Notes under the pieces: model-generated | What the model saw: only the letters and a program-made list of their open reading frames with translations | The model's database searches: none | What the model was told of the DNA's origin: nothing | Source of the DNA: Arcuatula senhousia | Lineage: Eukaryota > Mollusca > Bivalvia > Mytilida > Mytilidae | Reading direction: 5' to 3' | NCBI GenBank assembly: GCA_963971305.1 | Contig: OZ020307.1 | Span: forward strand, 54,309,702 to 54,373,701 | Length of the DNA: 64,000 nucleotides | Program-made: the position numbers and the translations under genes | In this document: positions 36,166-48,900 of the stretch, one piece after another | Layout: each line of letters begins with the position of its first letter | Position numbering within the stretch: position 1 is the stretch's first letter

Positions 36166-36494
36166 ACCCTAGTTAGTCTACTACCTATTTACCGAATACT
36201 AAGGTTTTTTTACATACAATTGTGTGGTTACCCAGGCCTACTACCCTAGAGCAGTACTAGAAACCGTCCTAAAAAGGCATCGAAGTGCGAATATGAGCTC
36301 CACTTCGGGATGACTTGGAGATGAAGAACTGCACTTTTACAGCACTAAAAGTATTTTCCTTTCCTTCGTTTTAATTCAATATATTTAATCTGAGCTTGTG
36401 TTTTACATATATAATCTATATCCCTACCTTTCAAGACAATACATATGAACTGTCGGTTGGAGTGGGAGAGAACAATTATGGACTAAAAATTACT

Positions 36495-38976
36495 GAAATT
36501 ACAAATACCAAAACGCGTGTATAAACGGTCAATTTGAATATACTATATATCGATATTTCAAGGAGTAACCTCTCATCAGTAGCATTTAAACCAAAACATT
36601 GGAAGGTCAAAATCCCAAACAGTTGAGAACGAAAAGTACTCAAAACCAAAACGTTCGAACAAGGAAGCCAAAGCCAGCACCGAGGATATCGACCATGTGC
36701 ATTACAAGGAAAGAAACCTGGTGTTTTCATCAATTTTGAATTTAACTATCGGAAATTTCAGCGACAATATATTAGAAATTTTATGGTAATTCGTGTCAGA
36801 CAAGTCTGACTACCAGGCTTGTGATTACCCTCGGGGACCTCTGGTCCACCAGCAGCGGTTATCGCCCAGTGGTTTCAAAATTACAAATACCAAAACGCGT
36901 GTATAAACGGTCAATTTGAATATACTATATATCGATATTTCAAGGAGTAACCTCTCATCAGTAGCATTTAAACCAAAACATTGGAAGGTCAAAATCCCAA
37001 ACAGTTGAAAACGAAAAGTACTTAAAACCAAAACGTTCGAACAAGGAAGCCAAATCCAGCACCGAGGATATCGACCATGTGCATTACAAGGAAAGAAACC
37101 TGGTGTTTTGATCAATTTTGAATTTAACTATCGGAAATTTCAGCGACAATATATTAGAAATTTTATGGTAATTCGTGTCAGACAAGTCTGACTACCAGGC
37201 TTGTGATTACCCTCGGGGACCTCTGGTCCACCAGCAGCGGTTATCGCCCAGTGGTTTCAAAATTACAAATACCAAAACGCGTGTATAAACGGTCAACTTG
37301 AATATACTATATATCGATATTTCAAGGAGTAACCTCTCATCAGTAGCATTTAAACCAAAACATTGGAAGGTCAAAATCCCAAACAGTTGAAAACGAAAAG
37401 TACTCAAAACCAAAACGTTCGAACAAGGAAGCCAAATCCAGCACCGAGGATATCGACCATGTGCATTACAAGGAAAGAAACCTGGTGTTTTCATCAATTT
37501 TGAATTTAACTATCGGAAATTTCAGCGACAATATATTAGAAATTTTATGGTAATTCGTGTCAGACAAGTCTGACTACCAGGCTTGTGATTACCCTCGGGG
37601 ACCTCTGGTCCACCAGCAGCGGTTATCGCCCAGTGGTTTCAAAATTACAAATACCAAAACGCGTGTATAAACGGTCAATTTGAATATACTATATATCGAT
37701 ATTTCAAGGAGTAACCTCTCATCAGTAGCATTTAAACCAAAACATTGGAAGGTCAAAATCCCAAACAGTTGAAAACGAAAAGTACTCAAAACCAAAACGT
37801 TCGAACAAGGAAGCCAAATCCAGCACCGAGGATATCGACCATGTGCATTACAAGGAAAGAAACCTGGTGTTTTCATCAATTTTGAATTTAACTATCGGAA
37901 ATTTCAGCGACAATATATTAGAAATTTTATGGTAATTCGTGTCAGACAAGTCTGACTACCAGGCTTGTGATTACCCTCGGGGACCTCTGGTCCACCAGCA
38001 GCGGTTATCGCCCAGTGGTTTCAAAATTACAAATACCAAAACGCGTGTATAAACGGTCAATTTGAATATACTATATATCGATATTTCAAGGAGTAACCTC
38101 TCATCAGTAGCATTTAAACCAAAACATTGGAAGGTCAAAATCCCAAACAGTTGAAAACGAAAAGTACTCAAAACCAAAACGTTCGAACAAGGAAGCCAAA
38201 TCCAGCACCGAGGATATCGACCATGTGCATTACAAGGAAAGAAACCTGGTGTTTTCATCAATTTTGAATTTAACTATCGGAAATTTCAGCGACAATATAT
38301 TAGAAATTTTATGGTAATTCGTGTCAGACAAGTCTGACTACCAGGCTTGTGATTACCCTCGGGGACCTCTGGTCCACCAGCAGCGGTTATCGCCCAGTGG
38401 TTTCAAAATTACAAATACCAAAACGCGTGTATAAACGGTCAATTTGAATATACTATATATCGATATTTCAAGGAGTAACCTCTCATCAGTAGCATTTAAA
38501 CCAAAACATTGGAAGGTCAAAATCCCAAACAGTTGAAAACGAAAAGTACTCAAAACCAAAACGTTCGAACAAGGAAGCCAAATCCAGCACCGAGGATATC
38601 GACCATGTGCATTACAAGGAAAGAAACCTGGTGTTTTCATCAATTTTGAATTTAACTATCGGAAATTTCAGCGACAATATATTAGAAATTTTATGGTAAT
38701 TCGTGTCAGACAAGTCTGACTACCAGGCTTGTGATTACCCTCGGGGACCTCTGGTCCACCAGCAGCGGTTATCGCCCAGTGGTTTCAAAATTACAAATAC
38801 CAAAACGCGTGTATAAACGGTCAATTTGAATATACTATATATCGATATTTCAAGGAGTAACCTCTCATCAGTAGCATTTAAACCAAAACATTGGAAGGTC
38901 AAAATCCCAAACAGTTGAAAACGAAAAGTACTCAAAACCAAAACGTTCGAACAAGGAAGCCAAATCCAGCACCGAA
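36495..38976. repeat. 382-bp satellite array, ~6.5 units
   Basis: Units repeat exactly every 382 bp (for example CTCGGGGACCTCTGGTCCAC at 36831, 37213, 37595, 37977, 38359 and 38741). Copies are nearly identical; the first differs at a few sites and starts part-way, and the last is cut at about 38976. Each unit contains GTCAGACAAGTCTGAC, a 7-bp-arm palindrome. On the minus strand every unit carries a 96-codon open frame with no recognised domain. The high identity points to recent amplification. It ends about 0.9 kb before the receptor gene start. A diverged single unit is at 3596-3895. Confidence 0.95.
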
Positions 38977-39810
38977 GTGTTTTCAAAGATTGTGTCAATT
39001 TATGACAGTTCTAAATCCAGAATAATAGCAGTTCTTGTTTTCATGTTTTTACTTGACCTGTTGATTGTTCATTGATGTAAAGAGTTCAAGTTCACTCGAA
39101 AACTGCCAGCTGGAGAGGGATTCACATAAGCATAAAGCTTGTTTTCCAATCCAGGGTTATTTAATGTGATTCAACAAAGTTCATATTCAGTACTTAATTT
39201 TTTCAAGGCGATCAAGATTATTCCAGCGTTCTATCTCTTGGTAAAAATGGATACGCTCTTAATTTTTCATTATTGACTAATTGACTTCTAACTACAAGGA
39301 AAATATAATGGATTTATACTGAATTGCTTTAAACACTGACCAGTTTGAGAATTTCAGTAAATTTAGAAGTTGTTAAGTAAAATTGTCCCTTCCAGTTTCA
39401 AAATGATCTCTTAGTGTAGCTGTCAATGGTTGGCCGTAGCCTTACAGAAGAGATGTAAAAAGATCTAAGGATCTCATAGATCAGAAAAAGGGTATAATTA
39501 AAATTAAACACTTGTAATCATCTCATGATCAGTCTATAGTTCTCTGATTGCGTTAAAAAGTACACGTTACTAACGGGACATCGTGTTATTTTGACATGAT
39601 TTTGTATATCGTAAAACAAAGCAAGCAACAGATTGTAAGAATTCTTTAACTTTCATAAAACTAGAATTATAAAAGTTGTGAACACACAGGGAAATTGACG
39701 CTTCATATATCATTGAGAACTACATTATTTCATTCCCAGCCACAAGGAAATATTTGGAACAATTAATGTGCTGTTTTTGTAGTATTGTCAATTTTTTCAT
39801 TATAACAACC
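38977..39810. other. Upstream region of the receptor gene
   Basis: AT-rich; no clear TATA box or initiator could be chosen. Confidence 0.35.
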
Positions 39811-39887
39811 AATAGGGAAGTCATTTTAACTGATGCCAGAATTATACATGTTTTTTTATAAAATGAAGGATTGAATCAACAAAGGGA
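39811..39887 (+). promoter_or_regulatory. Conserved block before the receptor start codon
   Basis: AATAGGGAAGTCATTTT at 39811-39827 is shared with the orphan exon locus at almost the same distance from the ATG (77 nt here, 76 nt there). Probably 5' untranslated leader. Confidence 0.45.
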
Positions 39888-39924
39888 ATGCAATTTTATG
39901 GTCTCTTTCTTCTTTTTGTTGAAG
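39888..39924 (+). CDS. Receptor exon 1: signal peptide
   Basis: Encodes MQFYGLFLLFVE plus one base, then a GTAATA donor. The nearer in-frame-looking ATG at 39898 would leave the exon in phase 0, which does not fit exon 2; 39888 gives phase 1 and a hydrophobic signal peptide. The same 37-nt exon is duplicated at 24439. Confidence 0.65.
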
Positions 39925-42900
39925 GTAATAATCTATTTCAAGCCAGCAGAACATAATTTAAACGAAATGTATTTTTCTATTTTGATGAAAATAATTTGTA
40001 TTTCTAACCAGCAATTTTGTTTGAAGTTTCAGCAATCGCGTTGTTTGAATTCTCCGGTATGTATATCTTTTTTTTTCTGTTTTGGTTGTAATATGTAATC
40101 AGCTATATCATATGTATGCTCTATATTATTCTTAAAATATGGATTATTACTCATGTGTATACTTTTTTCATACTCCTATGTTATTAATTTATTTATTTAT
40201 GTAAATCCCAAAACCAAAGGTATAACTTAAAAATGATTTCATTTGGAATTTACATTTGTGTTATGGTCTCATGGTCATATCTTTTTATCAAATATTTAGC
40301 ATAAAATCAGACGAAGCCCATATCACTTAAAATTAGAATATGATTAGACTCTGCCTTCTTAGCCATTACCTGCTTAAATACAATCATGATCACTCATGAG
40401 CAACGATTAGAGGTTAATTAAAACTTGGAGAGACCAAGATTCTCGCATTCAGCTCTTGCATAGTTTGAAAAATAAGTGTTAAAAATACGTACTGTACCAT
40501 GAATCATTATTAAAAAATTAAACATTACATGATTAGTGCGAATAAATAGATTAAACATTTAGTACTCCAGCAGACAACAAACATATGATACTTATTCTGT
40601 CAGGTGTTGGGGTTTTTCTGCATGCCAATATTAAGTTCTACGTATTGAGGCTTCAGAAGTTTTTCTAAAACTCTGGCGGAAAATAACGGTTTAGTAACAA
40701 CAGCATACATGAGTTAGGAACCTGAGCAGGATTGAACATATTTCAAGAATTTTCAGATAGGAAACTTAAATTTCTTTACTGTTCAGTGCAAATTATAGAT
40801 GCTTAAAAATCAATTAATTTAGATAGTACACAGTCAAATTATATCGTTGCTACCACAAAAAACATTTTCTTAAATCTTACGGAAGTACGAAATCTTCTAC
40901 ATCGGTAAGTTTACCTGGCATCCAAGTCAATATCCTAAGTGGCGTTTTCCAGGCTTCATAGATGTCAAGGAGGATATTGAATTGATATACAGATGCGATT
41001 TCTGGTTTTAACCTACACTCTACAATAAATCGGACCTCATCCGATCGATATTTTATGAATTAAACGTTTGCTTTTATATACAATCAATTATAATGGCACT
41101 GCAGAATATCCAACAGTGAATGCTTCTTTTTCCTCTGGTACTATACAAAGTACTTAAGTTGTTGCTAATAAAACTGTTAGATAATGCATATTTATGGAGT
41201 TCACTCTTATTGTGTCATGTCTTTTAAGTCCAAATATATCTCAGATTTAGGGGCCTGGGTGGCCGAGTGGTCTAAGGCGCTGGTTTAAATACCACACTAT
41301 TGATCACTAGATGATCACCTCTGAGCTGGTGTTCATGTCCCGTCTGTATTTAACAAAAAAGGTACTTCCCCAACTGTACGTGATTAGGTTTGTCAGTTAC
41401 CTGCCCAAGGTCGGTGGTTTCCTCTGGGTACTCCGGTTTCCTCCACCATTAAACACTGACCGCCCTACATGGCCCAGGTGCGTCAATAAAGGGCGTTAAA
41501 CACCAACACACACACACACACACACACACACGCATATCTCAGATTTAAATCAAAAGTTATGTTAAAAGATCATTGACCCCATTGCTGAATATTGATCTTA
41601 TCAAAATAATACTACATTATAAGGCATTTATATTCAAAGTATAAAAACACCGCAATTTTCAAATTATTCTATTTTAGGATTTCCAGCTTTAATGCCACTA
41701 GAGGGCACCCATACCTGGTTTGAAAGCTATAAAAGATGTAAACTTGTTGGGAAAAACATTAGCTTTGCCAATATACATGATACGAGCGAGGCATGGATAG
41801 GTGGATATTTTACAAACACAAGATGGACGGTGTTTATAGGTTCGTTAAAAACTTATTTAGAATATTATGTACCTATACATTGTATATGACCATGTTGTTT
41901 GTTTATCTACTCTTAGGAAAAGTTTAAAGATTCAATATTATTTCAACTTTGCACTTATGATGTTTTTGCCTATGATGATTTCTTTCTACTTTTTACAGGA
42001 GGTTTCAAAATCACTCCTAATAAATATACAACTATTATACAACTTATTGCCAAGGATACGGAAAAAGCTCTAGTGTTTTGTTCAAATGCGTGCTCGAGTG
42101 ATGCTATATTCACAATTCAAGTAAGAAAAATACAAAACTATTGTAAACATCCCTTAGTACTATTATAGGTAAATTGTTCATTTTCTTTCCAAAGCAAATC
42201 AAGTTCTTTATATCATGATGGATATATATATATATAAAAAATAACTAAACCTTTTTGCTTGCTATATTGAAAAAGCTAACTTCAAAGAAAGTCAAAATTC
42301 TTAGTCCGTCCGGTTTGAGAATAAGTAAGGATTTTTTATCATTCTTACGTTGACTCTTTTAAACATTACATAACATTAAGGCTAGATCCACTTTAATATT
42401 TATTGTTTTAGTGAAAGCGCTAACAATCAAATAAAAAAGGCTGAAAGCATTATATGATCTCAATATTAGTGAAATTTTTCACTTATAAAATATAACAAAA
42501 CAGAAAGGTTATATAATATAATTTGTATTAAAAAATCTTGATTTTTATTATTTGAAAAGAAAAATTGGTGTGTTTGTTTTGGCTTGAAGTATCATGAAAA
42601 ATACAACTCACAAATTGATTATCGCTACTGTAACAACGATTGCATTTGTGATGGCAGAAATTGGTACAAAGGATATCAACATATTAATGGTAAGTAAAAA
42701 TATTATTGTTTCTGTGACTCCAGTCTACTCTCTTTTCATCGTAAATAAGTGTGCTGATTGCTGTTCGCTATGTTTTATTTATTAATATAATAATTTGTTA
42801 ATATTTTTGTATGTTGTGCATTTTTTTCAGTGTGTCTTCATTAAAGAATTTTTTCCCTTTGGTACATCTCTTTTTCATTTTTTTATGCTTTTGTGTTACT

Positions 42901-45900
42901 TGAATAGAAAAAATCAAACAGTAATTTATGAACTTTGACATTCGAGTGACCTATTGTAATCTATCACTCTGTTTCTTGTTTTGTGTGGGACCCAGTTGAC
43001 GAATATGCCGGCAGCAGAGCCTAGCTTGTGGTAAGGGGCGACTAAGAGTCTTGGGATTCTGACGTCGGGTCAGTGCTCAGCCCACATAGCGATCAAGTGT
43101 GTACCCAGGTTGCCCTCGTTCGTAAGGGGTTGTCAGGTCTATAATATGGAAACCCTGGCCGCTGACTATAGTGGGCCAACGTGTGTGGAGAGTGCCATGC
43201 TTCATGCACGTAAAAGACCATTTTTTTGGACCGCCAAGTAGTGCACCACATAGGTTAAATTTTCCGCCCCCGTTCCCCTTTTCCTGTGTTCTTAAAAACA
43301 TACCGTTCCTTTGTTTCCCACCCCACCCCCATATTTCATTTATCATCATCATCATCATTTCATTAAAAACGAAAGAATATGGAATATGTGCCAAAAAGAC
43401 ACGAATCACATATTGCAATGATTTTAATAGATGTACAAAAGCAAAATTTCACTGCGTATGAAGCGCTTTTCTGGATTAACCTTTATCAGACACGCTAGGA
43501 GTAGAAAACTTGGAAAACCGGTAGAATTTTAGATTTGATAAAACAAATGCCAAAACATATTAGAACAATGACCAAACAGATAAATTTATCAATTTTTAAA
43601 GAAACAGCCAAACGTTGTCAAATTTTGGAAAAATGTAAACTGTGTCTTTCCAACACATATTGCAGTACCCAAAAATATATAAGAGCATACAACTGAAGCA
43701 CGGGGAAGCTTTCTACGACCTCCACACGGCATTAAAGCCGTGTGGAGGTCATTTTATCTTCCTTTTCATGTTCATCGCATGTAAAAAAAAACTATATAGC
43801 ATTGCACGGGCGTAAAACTCACTCACTCTCAGATATTAATCATTTTTTTTTGCACTTATAGGACACTTAATACCAAGAGGAGATTCCGATCAATCCCTGA
43901 GATGTTCTGTAGAAATACGACGGATAAACAAATTACCTCTTTATGATGCTATAGATTGTGAGTGGTGCAGTAAGTGTCATAATTAGCTCATGTGATTTGG
44001 CAATGATAATTTAAAGGTTCATTTGCATTTGATAAATATCATAATTTGAAATAGGCATTGCCTTACTGCGAGCACAGCAGTATTCTAATAATTGAAGGTT
44101 GACAAATATATTTGTAAATGCCTGTGAAAAAACTCCTTACATTACAACATGAAAGTAGAAACAGAACAGATGGATCCTCTTTTTGCTTTTTTGTCCCACA
44201 CCTCAGTTGAGGAATAAAATATTTTAGAAATAAAAAAAAATCACATCTAAAGAATCCCATTCCCGCAAAGACGAGCACACTTTTGATACTGAAGCATTTG
44301 TTTAATATAGTCATTTCTTTACCTTAAATTAAAAACATGAGGTGCGTTTGAGTAAACTTTCCAAGTCACCCGAATGAAATATTATGAATGATTAAATTTT
44401 AACTGAAGACATACAATGTTAACGTGTTTAAACTGCCAGTGTAAAAATTTTTAATTACCAAATTAAAAAGTTTTGATTTCGAATCGATGCAGTGAAATAT
44501 AATCTGAAATTTATTTGGTGTATTTTCTAGAACGTTCATTTTGCGACGAGATGCTTGGGGCGATTTAATGTAAAATAGAAAAGTAATCAAAATAATCGAT
44601 CGTGCCCGCTACGATCTGTGCTCGCTACTATGACTAATTGCACTAATGGCATTAACTTTTGAGAGTATAAAGGGACAAAGATATTTTTTAATATAACAAT
44701 TACTTTGGATTACTTTTTTTTTATCTATTATTCATTTTGAACAAATCTAACTTTATGATTCAATGATAAGCGTTGAAAATATTTTAGAACTTGAGCAATC
44801 ATGTATTATTTCAATCTGTACTTTTGATTATCTTTTCAGTATGTTTGAATTTTAAAGATCAGGTCAGACACCCAGTTTATGCCGATATCTAATAAAAAAA
44901 ATCTTTTTTTTTGTGGTATTGAATATCACTTAAATAGAAAATAATGAGATGTGGAATAAATGTACGCGACACATACCACAATTAAACAGCAATTTAGAAA
45001 AACCACAATGGACAACCGCCAGCAGCCTTCAACGAGGCCATTTGGCACTGCCCGCGGTTCTGCAATTGGCCCATGGTCTAAAAAAATGCATATAATTCAA
45101 ATCCAGCCCTGAAATAGTCACAGATAGACCCCCTTCTTAAACAAGGAACAGAAAACATCAAAAAGACAAGTACAAACGAAATCTTTGTCAAAGATTCCTG
45201 GCTTAGGACAGGCACATTTAATATGTGGCGGGGTTAAACTAGTTTTTTGGGCCCAACCTTCCCCCTATCAATATTCCAAGACAAAGCACAAAAACTAAAC
45301 ACACAATAAAAATCAAATCGATCAAAGTCCAATTCTACTAGAGAGAACCTAAGACAAAAAACAAGAACAAACAAAAGGACGGTAAAGGAACTCTCTATAG
45401 AATACTCGCTGTTACTGACAGCTAGCTGAGAATCATCAATCGACTGATGTAAAAAAATCAAACGCATCAATTTTAAATCCGACACAACACCTCAAACTAT
45501 AATGATTTAGTGAAGTGTCATCACACAAAACCGACACGCTTGATCGCTATAATGCTTTAAAATTACAAAAGTAAAAACGTTTATGGAAGTTTTAAAGCAA
45601 GTATCAAGTTACATGTATCAATATGTATGCCAAAAAACCCCACTAAATTCAAAGATTTAACCAAGATATTCAATTCATATCCTTTCCGTAATAAATATTG
45701 AAGCCAATTTTTCATTTCTAATGGATTGCTTTTAAATTTATGAGCTTTATAAAAAACATTACCATAAAATTAAGGATGTGATATTCCTTTCACTATAAGA
45801 AAACGACGTGTACAATTAAATTTTTCAATAAGAGATCGATACTTGTGGAATAATTTAGAAAAAAGATTTTATTAATTTGTGGTATCGATAACCTTGTTTT

Positions 45901-48900
45901 AATAATTTTTCAGTAATAAAACGGTTTTTATTATTAAAATCAGAAACACCACTGCAGATCCGAGCATATCTTACTAACTGTGAAATGTAAACCCCGTATG
46001 ACGGCGCTAGTGGAACATCTCCTTCAAGAAAAGGGAAACTAATAATAGGGAAGGTAGATTCGTCACGTTTATCATATACCTTGGTTTGTAATTTTTCGTC
46101 AATAATACTTAAATCTAAATCTAAAAAAGGACATCTATCACCGGTGACGTTAGATTTGTTCAAGGTTAATTCAGAAGGATAGATATCTGTAATAGAATTA
46201 GAAAATGAAGGATTGTTGAGTGCAAGAATGTCATCTAAATATCGAAAGTTTAGATTAGGTTCTGTTTGTTGGGGTCTTTTTGTAATTTAGCCATAAATTG
46301 CGATTCATAACAGTATAGGAAAAGGTCGGCTATAAGTGGCGCACAATTAGTACCCATAGGAAAACCAATAATTTGGCGATAAATTTGTTTACCAAAACGT
46401 ATGTTAATATTATCTAAGAAATAATTTAGAGCAGTAATAGTTTCTGCAACAGTCCAGTTAATGTAACCTTTTTGAGTCTCGTTACTAAAAAGTGATTTAC
46501 TAAATGATTTTGAAACTCTAGATCAGATATAATCACTTTTAAATTTGTCAAAACACCATTTTACCAAATATTCTTAATCAGATTATGCATAACTATCAAC
46601 GGTATGGAAAGTATTTTCAAATGCACGAAGCTTGTCCAAAACACCAAGAGAATTTTTTACGCTCCAAAAATATTTAATTCCACTATTTTCGAATACCCTT
46701 TCACAGTATTGAATAATAAATTCCTTCATAGTAGTTAAAGTAAGAGATAGAACTTTGGAAATATGGATTAAAGAACACTTACTTGAAGCAGAGATAAAAC
46801 GAGATTTATATGGATTTTTGTTCAATGAAGGTATCCAGTACATAGTAGGTAACTTAAAGTATGTCGGGGCAAATCGAAGTGCTGTGGTCGCTATGATATG
46901 ATCATCATTGATACCTGATTCTGTCGAATGCACGGGAACGAAAGTGTTCGAATTTTTTATTTCGTGCATTAAAACCTCAAGGTTATACTTTCTTCATACC
47001 ACAACGACATTGTTAGCTGCTTTATCGGTACAATAAAAGAGGTTGACACATGAATTTACTCATTATATTATTTGAAATCCATGTATAAAGTTGGACCAAT
47101 GGGATTATCAATGTATCAAGTATGTCTTCTTTGGATACTAATATTAATCATACCATCTCGGTGATTTTGTTATTAGCCTTATTTAGTGTAATTCCAACAT
47201 ATTATATATTTTTTTCACTATATCAAGAAAAAAATGGTACGTGCGTTGGAATTCAAAGATACAAAAACATTCAGTGGACCGGCGACTGGTCTTTTGTTAA
47301 AGTATGCGGTAAGATAATTTATAGTAATCTATTAAGCTTATTATTCTCAATCATGTAAATATAGATCTATGAAGTACATGTTAACTGATATCATATGTTA
47401 TTCTGCTTTATTTTTGTCGTCTAGATAATCAAATATTAATCTTTTGAATATTTAACTAGAATAATTAATTACATCTATAGCTTAACGGTTTAAAACTCAT
47501 CCAAATGTACAACTAAACCTCTTTCAGTTTTGTTGACTTCAATACTTACGGCAGTAAAATCCGGCCTCCAGAAATATTACGATTGTTGTTATTCTAGAAA
47601 TGGTGTCAATCAAATGTGGATCCTGAAGAATTCGAAAGAATTGATGGAGATTCTTAACTCTAAATCAGTTTCATCTTGTAACAGCATCAAAACATTCGAT
47701 TTCTCCACACTTTACACTTCTATTCCACATGAACAACTGAAATCGCGATTGGCACAGCTGATTAAACGCAGCTTTTTCAAAAAGAATGGAAAACGCAGGT
47801 ACAAATTTCTTGAAGTCGATTATACCAAGACTTACTTTGTCATCAATGAGTCCAAGAAAAAGAACAAAGGGGTAGGGGCTCTAAGACCCTATTTTGGCCC
47901 CATTTTTTCAGTGTATTTTATTTGAATGAACTTTGTTTGATTTGCATTCTTAAAATGATGCAAACAAAGTGTTTGGCAATTATGGCATTGTAAGTTGAGA
48001 GCTTTTCTCTACAAGGGTCTTTTAAATATGACTATTTTATAGAATTTGTCCAAAATGGTAAAAAACGTCATAATTTACATTGGTTTTTGTTAAATTTAAA
48101 TGCCTCCACAGGCCTCCACCAAAATGAAACTTAGCAAAAATATGCAAGATGACACAATATTGCAGTGTGTGAAATATCTTTTTGGTGGAGGCATGCGGAG
48201 GTATTTAATTTTTTGAAAAACTGGTCTAAAAGTTGTGAATTTTGGCCGTTTTTTTTAGCTTTTCTTAAAATATGACGTCATTAAGCAATCAATTAAGACA
48301 TCATGTCAATGATGACATGTGTATTTCAGCTTGTTACATTACAACCATACATAACATTAATCAATTACATTATAAACTTGATTTGTACTCCAAATTTATT
48401 TTCATAACAAATTTGGGGCCAAATAAGCACCTTATAGCCCCTACCCCTTTACAGAAGACCAAATAATCGACATGCTCAACTTTCTTATTGACAACATATT
48501 TGTTCAGTTTGGTGGACGTGTTTTTCAGCAAACAATAGGGATTCCAATGGGCACTAATTGTGCACCTTTGCTTGCTGATTTGTTTCTTCATTCATATGAA
48601 GCAGACTTCTTGCAATCTCTTCTAGACAAAAAAGAGACTAGCTCTCTCTTTCAACCTCACGTTCCGTTATATTGATGATGTCCTTTCACTAAACAATTCT
48701 CGATTTGATGACTTTCTCCATCTCATATATCCGCAGGAGCTTGAGATAAAGGACACAACGGATTCTAGGAGGTCTGCCTCATATTTAGATCTACATCTCG
48801 AAATTGACTCTCAAGGAAGACTTTCAACAATGCTCTATGACAAACGTGATGACTTCAACTTTCCAATCGTCAACTTCCCCTTCTTGTGTAGCAATATTCC

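Larger units (their letters stand above)
42690..43861 (+). other. Intron 4 with SINE-like repeat
   Basis: A good acceptor at 42830 (TTTTTTTCAG) would add only VCLH then a stop, so it could give a truncated, secreted form but is not needed for the full frame. The rest is repeat S2 copy 2 and the insertion in it. Confidence 0.5.

Noticed and set aside
36825..37115. 96-codon open frame repeated in every satellite unit as a real protein family
   Set aside because: Array units are too similar to show selection, and the diverged monomer at 3596-3895 differs mostly by residue-changing substitutions. No start context, domain or splice signal supports coding.
41250..41340. Functional tRNA gene
   Set aside because: Box A is good but box B and the T-arm are degenerate, and the sequence continues into a SINE body with target duplications.
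43077..43418. Overlapping 113- and 96-codon frames as genes
   Set aside because: They cover repeat S2, which is non-coding and has another copy at 21113.
47122..47227. Hydrophobic codons upstream of exon 6 as a signal peptide or membrane segment
   Set aside because: A good acceptor at 47226-47227 fits the phase of exon 5, and the hydrophobicity comes from the pyrimidine-rich intron end.
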